From Lachnospiraceae bacterium (GTDB taxonomy: Bacteria > Bacillota_A > Clostridia > Lachnospirales > Lachnospiraceae), in contig JAGOGN010000011.1 of assembly GCA_017996675.1 (NCBI GenBank), positions 1 to 17,770 of the forward strand: 17,770 bases of DNA, written 5' to 3'. The notes under the pieces were generated by a model. It was not told the DNA's origin and ran no database searches. It saw nothing but the letters and a program-made list of their open reading frames with translations. Positions 1 to 7,187 of the stretch are shown piece after piece; position 1 is the first letter of the stretch, and every line of letters starts with the position of its first letter. The translations under genes and the position numbers were made by a program.

Positions 1-170
1 GGAGGGGTCCGAAAACCAATTTGAAATACTTTATTATCATCCTGATTCAGAAATAAACAGATTCGTGCCCCTGTTTTTTTATGTTTGAGAAGAATTCCAT
101 CCGAATTCAACCCCTCTAATCGCTGTGTCTGAATTATTTCATAAGCTGGTAACTGGTTCATATTAATCAT
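1..170 (-). CDS. M16C-family zinc metallopeptidase, N-terminal fragment (partial)
   Basis: Only the first 56 codons are inside the window; the gene runs off the left edge. The start ATG at 170-168 follows AAAGGGGATAGAC, a good ribosome binding site; a second in-frame ATG lies at 161. The peptide begins MINMNQLPAYEIIQ and contains LNSDGILLKHKKTGAR, then DDNKVFQIGFRTP near the edge. This pattern (short lead, a 'hard-to-reach' strand, then NKVF.IGFRTP just before the zinc-binding helix) is the typical N-terminus of insulinase-like M16C presequence-protease-type peptidases of Clostridia. These are clam-shaped zinc enzymes that degrade peptides. The inverted zinc motif HxxEH would lie just beyond the window and cannot be checked. 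It starts 36 bases after the MscS gene stops, so it may be cotranscribed with it. Family assignment rests on this short N-terminus only. Confidence 0.8.
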   Translation of the reverse strand, partial: MINMNQLPAYEIIQTQRLEGLNSDGILLKHKKTGARICLFLNQDDNKVFQIGFRTP

Positions 171-205
171 GTCTATCCCCTTTCTAGTGTGAACACTTCT
201 AGTTC

Positions 206-1060
206 TTAAAGTTCTATCTGTTTCATTCGAATATCCATATGCGGATAAGGAATCTCAATCTTGTTTCTATCAAAACTTAATTTCAGTGACTCAGTCAGTC
301 TCCATTTCACTTCCAGATAATCTGATGTAGCAACCCACACTCTTGCTGTAAGTCTTACACCGCTTTCTTCTAGTCCATCTACAAATACTACTGCTTCTTC
401 CTCTTGCAATCGTTTTTGTTCAGATAAAACGAGTTCTTCCATCACAGACTTTGCATGTAAAAGGTCTGCTTCATAAGAAATCAAGGTAGACAAATCTACT
501 CTTCGTTTATCCATGGATGTCATATTTGTAATAATTCCATCTGATAATTTACCATTTGGAATTACGATCTTTCGATTGTCTGCTGTAACCAAAGATGTAT
601 AGAAAATGCGAATTTCCTTAACAACACCTTCTTCTTTCGTTTGTGTAACAATATAATCTCCAACCACGAATGGCTTCATGATCAAAATCAATACACCACC
701 TGCAAAGTTTGCAAGACTTCCTTGCAGTGCCAGCCCAATTGCCAGCCCTGCTGATGCCAAAATTGCCGCCACTGAAGTAGCTGTAATTCCGAAGCGGGTC
801 GCAATTAACATCAAAAGCAAAAAGTATAACCCAATCTTAGCGAGGGAATCTAAAAAGGTCTTGACTCCCGCATCTACTCCCGCTCTTTCCATTCCTCTTT
901 TCAGGACTTTCCTGATCAGACGAATGATTTTAACTCCTATAAAATAGATTAAGAGCGAAAGTACAACTTTCACTCCAAAATCTAAAAGAGCAGGCACGGA
1001 ATTCTCCAGATACTGTAAAAAAAGATTGGTCTTTTCTACCACTTTATCTGTACTCTCCAT
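206..1060 (-). CDS. MscS-family small-conductance mechanosensitive channel
   Basis: This 284-residue inner-membrane channel should open under membrane tension and release solutes on osmotic downshock. Three hydrophobic segments are visible: about residues 25-47, 71-90 and 93-128. The third is the pore helix, with the small-residue pattern ASAGLAIGLALQGSLANFAG (102-121) that matches the MscS TM3 signature. The soluble beta domain follows (VVGDYI at 132-137, IPNG at 167-170), and the C-terminus carries IPYPHMDI, typical of the family. Its length matches the core MscS/YkuT-type channels, with no extra domains. The ATG at 1060 follows GGAGGAAGTACG. It lies 21 bases behind yajC and is probably cotranscribed with it from the promoter upstream of yajC. 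Family assignment is firm; conductance and ion preference cannot be read from sequence. Confidence 0.95.
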   Translation of the reverse strand: MESTDKVVEKTNLFLQYLENSVPALLDFGVKVVLSLLIYFIGVKIIRLIRKVLKRGMERAGVDAGVKTFLDSLAKIGLYFLLLMLIATRFGITATSVAAILASAGLAIGLALQGSLANFAGGVLILIMKPFVVGDYIVTQTKEEGVVKEIRIFYTSLVTADNRKIVIPNGKLSDGIITNMTSMDKRRVDLSTLISYEADLLHAKSVMEELVLSEQKRLQEEEAVVFVDGLEESGVRLTARVWVATSDYLEVKWRLTESLKLSFDRNKIEIPYPHMDIRMKQIEL

Positions 1061-1081
1061 CGTACTTCCTCCAATATGCTA

Positions 1082-1372
1082 TTATTGTGCTTTCTCAATT
1101 GCCGCAACTGCAGCTTTCTGCATTGGGATACGACAGTTCTTATTATTTCCGAATTCAACAATCAAAGTATCTTCCTGAATATCAATCAATGTTCCGTAGA
1201 AACCACTTGTAGTTAAAACAGTATCTCCCACTTCCATCGTTGACATCATTGCGTTCTTTCTCTTTGTTTCCTTCTGCTGTGGACGTACCATTAAAAAATA
1301 CATTACTCCCACTAATAATACAATCCATACAACCATAGAGATTGTTTGAACATTTGCTGCTAAAATAGACAT
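1082..1372 (-). CDS. yajC: Sec translocon accessory subunit YajC
   Basis: YajC is a small single-span membrane protein that associates with SecDF and supports SecYEG-dependent protein export. The 96-residue product has a short N-terminal tail, one membrane helix at about residues 11-28, then the family motif MVRPQQKETKRK directly after the helix. A small cytoplasmic domain follows (VGDTVLTTSGFYGTL, then a strand ending IPMQKAAVAAI). Length and layout are normal. The ATG at 1372 has AGGAGGGCATAGA upstream, and a sigma-A-like promoter lies at 1424-1452. The order tgt-yajC is widely conserved (E. coli continues with secD-secF), but here an MscS channel follows and no secDF is present in the window. 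Confidence 0.97.
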   Translation of the reverse strand: MSILAANVQTISMVVWIVLLVGVMYFLMVRPQQKETKRKNAMMSTMEVGDTVLTTSGFYGTLIDIQEDTLIVEFGNNKNCRIPMQKAAVAAIEKAQ

Positions 1373-1423
1373 TCTATGCCCTCCTATATTTCTTCCTTAA
1401 TCAGATTTAATCATCTACCATAT

Positions 1424-1452
1424 ATTCTACACAATGGACTGGTTTTCATCAA
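1424..1452 (-). promoter_or_regulatory. Sigma-A-like promoter for yajC
   Basis: On the minus strand TTGATG (1452-1447) and TAGAAT (1429-1424) are separated by exactly 17 bases. This lies between the tgt stop and the yajC start, so yajC-mscS can be transcribed independently of tgt. No clear tgt terminator hairpin is visible in the same gap, so read-through from tgt is also possible. Confidence 0.7.
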
Positions 1453-1485
1453 GTGAATTTATAAAAAAATAATAATTAACATCCT

Positions 1486-2622
1486 TTATTTTAAAACTCC
1501 TGTAGACATACGATCAATTTTATCTTTCTTATACTGCGTAAATCTTCCTTCATCTAAAGCATCTCGTATTTCACTCATCATTGTATTATAAAAATACAGA
1601 TTATGAGTCACGCAAAGTCGCATTCCTAACATTTCTTTCGCTTTTAGCAAATGTCTGATATAGGCCCTGCTGTAATGCTTGCACACTGGACACTGACATC
1701 CTTCTTCGATTGGGCGAGGATCTGTTTCGAACTGCGCATTAAATAAGTTCAGTTTTCCAAAATTGGTATATACATGTCCATGACGTCCGTTTCTGGATGG
1801 ATAGACACAGTCAAAAAAGTCAACACCACGCTCCACTGCTTCTAAAATATTCCAAGGAGTTCCTACTCCCATTAAATAGGTCGGTTTATCCTGTGGCAAA
1901 TACGGAACAACTTCTTCTAAAATGTGATACATTTCTTCATGTGTTTCCCCAACAGCAAGTCCTCCGACTGCATAACCATCTAAATCAAATTCCCGAATCC
2001 TCTTTGCATGTTCAATGCGAAGGTCTTTATAAATTGCTCCCTGATTGATTCCAAAAAGCATTTGATCTTTATTAAGAGTATCTTCTAGCTGGTTTAGACG
2101 ATTCATTTCGATTTTACATCTCTCTAGCCATCTGGTTGTCCGGTCAATGGAAGCTTGTACATATTCTTTTTCCGCAACCGAAGATGGGCACTCATCAAAA
2201 GCCATGGCAATGGTGGATGCCAGATTGGACTGAATCTGCATACTTTCTTCTGGCCCCATAAATATTTTATGTCCGTCAATGTGACTGTTGAAATAAACAC
2301 CTTCTTCTTTTATTTTACGAAGTCCAGCCAAAGAAAATACTTGAAAACCTCCTGAATCAGTCAAAATAGGTTTATCCCAATTCATGAATTGATGCAGACC
2401 TCCCATTTGCTTTACAATCTTATCGCCTGGACGAAGATGTAAATGGTAGGTATTCGACAGTTCCACTTGGGTTCCAATTTCCTGCAAATCCATTGTGGAT
2501 ACAGCACCTTTTATTGCTGCAGCAGTTCCAACGTTCATAAAGACAGGGGTCTGAATCGTTCCATGAACAGTCGTAAGCTGTCCTCTCTTTGCCCGTCCTT
2601 CTGTTTTTAATAATTGATACAT
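1486..2622 (-). CDS. tgt: tRNA-guanine transglycosylase (queuine tRNA-ribosyltransferase)
   Basis: Tgt swaps guanine 34 in GUN-anticodon tRNAs (Asp, Asn, His, Tyr) for preQ1 or queuine. The 378-residue protein is a complete TIM-barrel enzyme. The general acid/base aspartate is D89 in LTDSGGFQVFSL, and the nucleophile is D271 in DFFDCVYPSRNGRHG. The zinc site is C309, C311, C314 (CQCPVC) plus H340. GGLAVGE (220-226) and YLMGVGTP (249-256) line the base pocket. The ATG at 2622 follows AAAAGGAGTAACT, with an extended -10 promoter upstream. No queuosine biosynthesis gene (queA, queG, queC/D/E/F) is in the window, so whether it takes preQ1 or salvaged queuine is open. Function as a Tgt is firm. 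Confidence 0.98.
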   Translation of the reverse strand: MYQLLKTEGRAKRGQLTTVHGTIQTPVFMNVGTAAAIKGAVSTMDLQEIGTQVELSNTYHLHLRPGDKIVKQMGGLHQFMNWDKPILTDSGGFQVFSLAGLRKIKEEGVYFNSHIDGHKIFMGPEESMQIQSNLASTIAMAFDECPSSVAEKEYVQASIDRTTRWLERCKIEMNRLNQLEDTLNKDQMLFGINQGAIYKDLRIEHAKRIREFDLDGYAVGGLAVGETHEEMYHILEEVVPYLPQDKPTYLMGVGTPWNILEAVERGVDFFDCVYPSRNGRHGHVYTNFGKLNLFNAQFETDPRPIEEGCQCPVCKHYSRAYIRHLLKAKEMLGMRLCVTHNLYFYNTMMSEIRDALDEGRFTQYKKDKIDRMSTGVLK

Positions 2623-2655
2623 AGTTACTCCTTTTCAAAAAACAAATTGTCCTTT

Positions 2656-2664
2656 ATTATATCA
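2656..2664 (-). promoter_or_regulatory. Extended -10 promoter for tgt
   Basis: The minus strand reads TGATATAAT across 2664-2656: a perfect TATAAT (2661-2656) directly preceded by TGA, the extended -10 form, which can work without a good -35. The -35 region 17 bases upstream is poor. It sits about 35 bases before the tgt start. Confidence 0.65.
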
Positions 2665-2705
2665 TAATTCTTTACTTGACGAAAGTTACGATGTCCCTTT
2701 TTTTC

Positions 2706-2734
2706 TTTACTTTTTTCCTGCTCTATGCTTAAAT
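2706..2734 (+). promoter_or_regulatory. Promoter for aroC
   Basis: TTTACT (2706-2711) and TTAAAT (2729-2734) have a 17-base spacer ending in TGC, an extended -10 feature. It lies 30 bases before the aroC ATG, back to back with the tgt promoter in a 141-base divergent gap (2623-2763). The -10 hexamer is only a partial match to consensus. Confidence 0.5.
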
Positions 2735-2763
2735 GTACCTATCAAACAAAGGAGGTATAACCG

Positions 2764-3882
2764 ATGTCAGGTTCTACTTTTGGACGTAATTTTACCGTTA
2801 CCACCTGGGGCGAATCCCATGGTCCTTCCATTGGTGCAGTCATTGATGGCGCTCCAGCGGGATTACCATTATCAATCGAAGATATCATGCCCTTTATGAA
2901 TCGACGCCGTCCAGGGCAAAGTCCCTATGCTACGCAAAGAAAGGAAACCGATGAGGTTCAAATTCTTTCCGGTGTCTATCAAGGGCTCACAACTGGTACC
3001 CCAATTTCACTCTTGATTTCCAATACTGATCAACAATCTCATGACTATCTTGATTTGCAATCCGCCTATCGGCCAGGTCATGCTGATTATACTTACGAAG
3101 CCAAATATGGCCACCGTGATCCCAATGGGGGTGGACGTTCATCTGGTCGTGAAACAGCTACAAGAGTTGCTGCTGGTGCAGTTGCTCAGAAAATATTACA
3201 ACAACTTCAGATATCCATTCTTGGCTTTACGCGGGCAATTGGTCCGTTTTCATCTTCTGCAACTACAGTTAACGCCAACGAGATTCATCAAAATCCTCTC
3301 CGTATGCCAGAAGATGAAGCCTTTCCACAAGCCATTGCCTATTTAGAAGAATGTCAAAAGAAAAAAACTTCTGTTGGAAGCGTTGTGGAATGCCAGATTA
3401 CTGGCTTACAAGCTGGTCTTGGTGAACCAGTGTTTCGAAAGTTAGAAGCCGTGCTCGCTCAAGCGATGATGTCAATTGGAGGTGTGCGTGCGTTCGAAAT
3501 AGGTGACGGAATTCAAAGTTCTACCATGACTGGATGGGACTTTAACGATACACCCTCCGGTCGAACAGACCACTCCATTCAAAAAGAAACCAACCATTCC
3601 GGTGGAATTGCAGGAGGAATCAGCGAAGGTACACCCATTCATTTTCGGGTTTTCTTAAAGCCGACTCCTTCCATCGCGTTACCACAAAAAACTATTTCTC
3701 AGGATGGAACTCCTTGTGAAATTCAGATTAGTGGCAGACACGATCCCGTCCTTGCTCCACGCGTGGTTCCTGTCGTTGAAGCAATGGCAGCCATCGTAAT
3801 AGTTGATTTTCTATTTGACCAGATGCACTCAAACATGAAGCAGCTGGAAGATTTTTATCATTCCTCTAATTCAAAAAACTGA
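2764..3882 (+). CDS. aroC: Chorismate synthase
   Basis: AroC removes phosphate from EPSP to give chorismate, the branch point to Phe, Tyr, Trp, folate and menaquinone; it needs reduced FMN. The 372-residue protein is complete, with the N-terminal signature TTWGESHGPSIGAVIDG (13-29) carrying H19, H106 in AYRPGHADYTYEAKYG, GGGRSSGRETATRVAAGAVA (122-141), and the C-terminal SGRHDPVLAPRVVPVVEAMA block. H19 and H106 correspond to the two catalytic histidines known in the family. The ATG at 2764 follows AAAGGAGGTATAACCG. It is the only long plus-strand gene in this block and stands alone, without other aro genes. Its last 25 bases overlap the tail of the convergent lactonase gene, and no terminator is visible. 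Chorismate is the precursor of prephenate, which the nearby TrhP family consumes (see findings). Confidence 0.98.
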   Translation: MSGSTFGRNFTVTTWGESHGPSIGAVIDGAPAGLPLSIEDIMPFMNRRRPGQSPYATQRKETDEVQILSGVYQGLTTGTPISLLISNTDQQSHDYLDLQSAYRPGHADYTYEAKYGHRDPNGGGRSSGRETATRVAAGAVAQKILQQLQISILGFTRAIGPFSSSATTVNANEIHQNPLRMPEDEAFPQAIAYLEECQKKKTSVGSVVECQITGLQAGLGEPVFRKLEAVLAQAMMSIGGVRAFEIGDGIQSSTMTGWDFNDTPSGRTDHSIQKETNHSGGIAGGISEGTPIHFRVFLKPTPSIALPQKTISQDGTPCEIQISGRHDPVLAPRVVPVVEAMAAIVIVDFLFDQMHSNMKQLEDFYHSSNSKN

Positions 3883-4907
3883 ATACAATTAGGAGTCTGA
3901 ATTTCTAGTGGTTTTCCTTCCATCAGAAAATAATCGGCTCCTTTTTTAATGGAAAAAGTAACAATCTCATTTGACTCCTGATTCAAAACGATAAAATGTT
4001 CGCAGTCCGGTAAAAAAGATAAGGTTTTCGGATAACTTCCACTAATTTTCAAATTACAGATTTCTTCCAATAATCCAGTATCTTTGTTGATTTTAAAAAC
4101 TGCTGCAGAGTTTGCTCCTGCATTACTGCAAATCATCATATCGCCTTGGGGACAAATTTTCATATCCGCTGCGCTACAATACTCGCCATCATCCTCTTCT
4201 ACTGTGGAGATCGTCTGAATCAGTTCAAACTCCGGAACTTCCTGTTGCTTGCTGATGGAATAAACATCTACACAACGTTTCAATTCACATAATACATAGG
4301 CATACTGATAATCAACACTAAATCCAATCTTTCTTGGTGCAGAATCCAAATGTCCACGAATGATATTCATTTCCTCAAGTTTTCCTGTTTCATAATCAAT
4401 TTCATAAATATAAACTCGGTCCAATCCAGAATCCACTGCACATAAAAATCGCTCATCCGGAGTGATTTTTAAACTACATACCTGAGGGTTTGCTCCTCTT
4501 TTTGCAACACCGATATTCAATCCTTTATGGTATATGGTATCTGTCACCATTCCTAACGAACCATCTTCATTCAGGCTGACAACAGTAACTGTTCCGTCGT
4601 AATGTCCTGCAATAAATAAATAATGGCCACTTTTGTCCGAGGTCAAATAACAGCCTCTCATTCCACCTGTCCATAATTCGTTTAATTTATCCAAGCTTCC
4701 ATCTTTTTGAATGCGGTATGCTACAACGCCCTCATCCGCAATCGAATATAACACTCTTTTTGATCTGGAAATATTAAGATCCGATGGATTATGAACCGAA
4801 ACAACTTCTCTTTCCGTTAATTGATTATTCTGTAGATCATAGATATGGATCCCTACTCCATGATCTCTTGTATATGTTCCAACATAAGCAACAAAACGTC
4901 TACTCAT
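3858..4907 (-). CDS. Lactonase family seven-bladed beta-propeller protein (6-phosphogluconolactonase-like)
   Basis: The 349-residue product begins MSRRFVAYVGTYTRDHGVGI, the usual opening of the Pgl/YkgB-type lactonase family (PF10282). Repeated propeller-blade patterns follow, for example GHYLFIAGHYDGTVTVVSL, then NPQVCSLKITPDERFLCAVDSGLDRVYIYEID, and PKTLSFLPDCEHFIVLNQESNEIVTF near the end. Some family members hydrolyse 6-phosphogluconolactone in the pentose phosphate pathway, but many are untested, so the substrate is uncertain. No signal peptide is visible. The reading frame is open upstream to 4946, but I place the start at 4907: a strong GGAGG lies nine bases before that ATG, the family homology begins there, and the extra residues would overlap trhP deeply. 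The start overlaps the trhP stop by 8 bases, implying coupled translation. The 3' end overlaps aroC by 25 bases. Confidence 0.88.
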   Translation of the reverse strand: MSRRFVAYVGTYTRDHGVGIHIYDLQNNQLTEREVVSVHNPSDLNISRSKRVLYSIADEGVVAYRIQKDGSLDKLNELWTGGMRGCYLTSDKSGHYLFIAGHYDGTVTVVSLNEDGSLGMVTDTIYHKGLNIGVAKRGANPQVCSLKITPDERFLCAVDSGLDRVYIYEIDYETGKLEEMNIIRGHLDSAPRKIGFSVDYQYAYVLCELKRCVDVYSISKQQEVPEFELIQTISTVEEDDGEYCSAADMKICPQGDMMICSNAGANSAAVFKINKDTGLLEEICNLKISGSYPKTLSFLPDCEHFIVLNQESNEIVTFSIKKGADYFLMEGKPLEIQTPNCIQFFELEE

Positions 4908-6144
4908 TTGCAACCGCCTCCTTTTCCTGTCTGCGAAGAATATCAAATTCTTCTAACTGCATTCCAAGATCAATCCATAACTGCTGTTGTGGATGTGGTG
5001 CACTTTCCATTTCCTGTCCATTCTCATCCATAATTTTTAATACTTTTACAACGATATTATCGCCGTTTGGTTTCATGACTTCAATTTCTTCTCCCACCCA
5101 GAATTTGTTTCTCTGCTCCAGTGAATAGTATCCATCCAAATTCCGATTTCCAACCATTCCTAAATAAGTATAACCCTTGAGGTAGGTATTCGAATCATAA
5201 ATTTGTGTTGTCTCATCCGGTTTTCCAAAAAAGAATCCAGTTGTAAATTGGCGATAGGTACAATTCGAAATTTGCTCTCGATACCATGGTAAATGTTCTT
5301 CATAAAGTTGTGGTGAAATCACATAGTCGTCAATTGCTTTACGGTAGGTTCTTGCCACTGTTGCTACATACAGAGCCGTTTTCATTCGTCCTTCTATTTT
5401 AAAACTGTCGATTCCAGCTTCCATCATCTCTGGAACATGTTCGATCATACATAAATCTTTGGAATTAAAAATATAGGTTCCTCGTTCATTCTCATAAACT
5501 GGGAAATATTCACCTGGGCGTTTTTCTTCGACAACCGAATACTTCCATCTGCAAGGATGGGTACACGCACCTTGGTTTGCATCTCTGCCAGTAAAATAGT
5601 TGCTTAATAAACATCTTCCAGAATATGAAATACACATTGCTCCATGAATAAATGTTTCAATTTCCATTTCATCTGGAATCTGACTTCTGATTTCTTTAAT
5701 TTCCTGTAACGATAATTCTCTGGCACTTACTACTCTTTTTGCCCCTAATTGATGCCAAAATAAATAGGTACCATAATTCGTATTGTTTGCCTGTGTGCTG
5801 ATATGAATTTCCATATCTGGACACGCTCGTCTAGCGATCGCAAAAATACCTGGATCCGAAATAATGATGGCATCCGCTTTCATATCTTCCAGCTCTTTAA
5901 AATAGGCTTCTACTCCATCTAAATCCTGATTGTGAGCAAGGATGTTTGCAGTCACATAAACCTTTACCTGGTGTGCATGTGCGAATTCGATCCCTTCTCT
6001 CATTTCCTCGGGAGTGAAGTTTTTTGCTTTTGCACGTAGTCCAAATGCCTCTCCACCGATATATACTGCATCAGCTCCGTAAATAACGGCAATTTTCAAG
6101 ACCTCTAAACTACTTGCCGGAACCAACAATTCTGTTTTTCTCAT
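4900..6144 (-). CDS. trhP: Peptidase U32-family tRNA hydroxylase (TrhP/YrrO type)
   Basis: TrhP-type enzymes of the U32 family hydroxylate wobble uridine 34 of tRNA to 5-hydroxyuridine in a prephenate-dependent reaction; older annotation calls them collagenase-like proteases. The 414-residue protein opens with ELLVPASSLEVLKIAVIYGA and GADAVYIGGEAFGLRAKA. It carries the family's cysteine-rich core: C171 and C178 (MCISYSGRC), C194 and C198 (ACTHPC) and C232 (SKDLC), consistent with an iron-sulfur cluster. SFKIEGRMKT (247-256) is the U32 signature, and a C-terminal beta domain follows (GEEIEVMKPNGDNIVVKVLK). The length fits the longer Bacillus paralogue (YrrO); a shorter YrrN-like partner is absent here. 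It follows trmR by 3 bases, with AAAGGAT as the ribosome binding site. The placement beside trmR strongly supports the tRNA role over a protease role. Confidence 0.92.
   Translation of the reverse strand: MRKTELLVPASSLEVLKIAVIYGADAVYIGGEAFGLRAKAKNFTPEEMREGIEFAHAHQVKVYVTANILAHNQDLDGVEAYFKELEDMKADAIIISDPGIFAIARRACPDMEIHISTQANNTNYGTYLFWHQLGAKRVVSARELSLQEIKEIRSQIPDEMEIETFIHGAMCISYSGRCLLSNYFTGRDANQGACTHPCRWKYSVVEEKRPGEYFPVYENERGTYIFNSKDLCMIEHVPEMMEAGIDSFKIEGRMKTALYVATVARTYRKAIDDYVISPQLYEEHLPWYREQISNCTYRQFTTGFFFGKPDETTQIYDSNTYLKGYTYLGMVGNRNLDGYYSLEQRNKFWVGEEIEVMKPNGDNIVVKVLKIMDENGQEMESAPHPQQQLWIDLGMQLEEFDILRRQEKEAVANE
4917..4921 (-). promoter_or_regulatory. Ribosome binding site that sets the lactonase start
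   Basis: GGAGG lies within the last codons of trhP, 9 bases before the ATG at 4907. The upstream ATG at 4946 has no comparable site, so the shorter protein is preferred. Confidence 0.75.
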
Positions 6145-6147
6145 AAT

Positions 6148-6813
6148 TTATCCTTTCACACCTTTTAAAGGTTCACATTTTGTAGAGATTGCCACACCAT
6201 CACCTTGAAGCAATATGGTGGTGATCAAATCATCTCTGTGTGTGATTTCATGTAAATATGCTCGCATTCGTTTGTGAATGGTACGATTTCTTCTTGGGAT
6301 TACATAGCGAGATTCTATAATATCCCCATCCTGCATCACATTATCTGACACCAGAATTCCACCGTTTTTCAGTAATGCCATCACCTGAGGCAAAAAATTC
6401 ATGTACTGTCCCTTGGCTGCATCCATGAAAATAAAATCAAAGGATCCTTCTAAAGTTGGAAGAATCCTTTGAGCATCGCCTTCCATGAGCGTAATACGAT
6501 CATTTTTATTTGCCAGCTCAAAATTACGTCTGGCAATTGGAATTCGTTTTTCATAATTTTCAATGGTGGTAATCTGGCAATCCACTGGATTCACCTCTTC
6601 CATAAAAAGAGCAGAAAATCCTATCGCCGTTCCAACTTCTAAAATTTTTGCAGGACAACTCAACTGAATCAGAAACCGTAACAAACTCTGAGTTTCCTTT
6701 CTTATAATCGGAACTCTAGTCTGAATGGCTTCTAATTCCAAATTTTCAAGGAATTCAGAGTTTCTTCGTTCTAAAGAATGAAGATAGGTTACATATCTTT
6801 CATCAACGATCAT
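6148..6813 (-). CDS. trmR: tRNA 5-hydroxyuridine O-methyltransferase (TrmR-like)
   Basis: TrmR (YrrM in Bacillus) methylates 5-hydroxyuridine 34 to 5-methoxyuridine, which widens decoding of fourth-box codons. The 221-residue product is a class I SAM methyltransferase of the divalent-metal O-methyltransferase family. It has motif I ILEVGTAIGFSALFM, an acidic motif II (TTIENYEKR), DFIFMDAAKGQYMNFLP, and the metal/substrate-site LVSDNVMQDG. A generic catechol-type O-methyltransferase is the alternative; the trhP neighbour argues for TrmR. Two in-frame ATGs exist at 6819 and 6813. GGAGG (6824-6820) directly abuts the first but stands 6 bases from the second, so I take 6813. This gives an 11-base overlap with the MltG-like gene, so the two are translationally coupled. 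Confidence 0.9.
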   Translation of the reverse strand: MIVDERYVTYLHSLERRNSEFLENLELEAIQTRVPIIRKETQSLLRFLIQLSCPAKILEVGTAIGFSALFMEEVNPVDCQITTIENYEKRIPIARRNFELANKNDRITLMEGDAQRILPTLEGSFDFIFMDAAKGQYMNFLPQVMALLKNGGILVSDNVMQDGDIIESRYVIPRRNRTIHKRMRAYLHEITHRDDLITTILLQGDGVAISTKCEPLKGVKG

Positions 6814-7186
6814 TCTCATCCTCCGAAACTGTGGACAATGTCTCCAGAATCGTATCTGGATCCATCGTCGTATTTACTTGATATAAACCTGGTTTGATTT
6901 TTCCGTAATAGTCAGAAACACGATATTGAATCTGGAATAAAAGGATATCACGAATCAATCCTTTTTCTTTCAGGACTTCGCCCAATGTCTTTCCGGTCAT
7001 TCCTTCCGTAATCTGTACAGAAACATCTCTTCCATTTTCAGAATCAATTGGTTCTTCCGCAAAAATACGATATCCATAGTTGTATGCTGTTCGTCCGACA
7101 ATGAGAATTCCAAACGTCAACAGAACAATCAATAGTATTGATAATGTAGTTTTCAAAATTTTCAATAAAATTTTGCTTGTTTTCAT
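6803..7186 (-). CDS. Short MltG-like membrane protein (N-terminal/LysM-like part only)
   Basis: The 127-residue product has a basic N-terminus, one membrane helix (about 11-31), a short linker and a domain at about 54-120 (VSVQITEGMTGKTLGEVLKE, then a KIKPGLYQVNTTMDPDTILETL stretch). This matches the LysM-like subdomain that precedes the catalytic domain in the lytic transglycosylase MltG/YceG. MltG proteins are usually around 330-360 residues; the catalytic region with its essential glutamate is missing. In Bacillus, yrrL (MltG) sits directly before yrrM (trmR), so this is the positional counterpart. It does not look like decay: the frame is clean, it starts 1 base after the RNase J stop, and its end is fitted into the trmR start. 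Its role is unknown; it may bind glycan or cell-wall synthesis proteins without cutting. Confidence 0.82.
   Translation of the reverse strand: MKTSKILLKILKTTLSILLIVLLTFGILIVGRTAYNYGYRIFAEEPIDSENGRDVSVQITEGMTGKTLGEVLKEKGLIRDILLFQIQYRVSDYYGKIKPGLYQVNTTMDPDTILETLSTVSEDENDR
6820..6824 (-). promoter_or_regulatory. Ribosome binding site that sets the trmR start
   Basis: GGAGG inside the 3' end of the MltG-like gene touches the ATG at 6819 with no spacer, but is well placed (6 bases) for the ATG at 6813. Confidence 0.7.
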
Positions 7187-7187
7187 C

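Noticed and set aside
171..205. Small inverted repeat AGTGT-TC-ACACT between the MscS and M16C genes
   Set aside because: The stem is only 5 bp and has no T-run directly after it; it could arise by chance.
2420..2638. Minus-strand 72-codon reading frame starting upstream of tgt
   Set aside because: It lies in a different frame inside the N-terminal coding region of tgt and has no recognisable protein pattern.
3041..3346. Plus-strand 101-codon frame inside aroC
   Set aside because: It is out of frame within a well-conserved enzyme and has no ribosome binding site or family resemblance.
4900..6144. Collagenase-like protease function for the U32 protein
   Set aside because: The cysteine cluster and the trmR neighbour fit the tRNA hydroxylase branch; no protease active site is visible.
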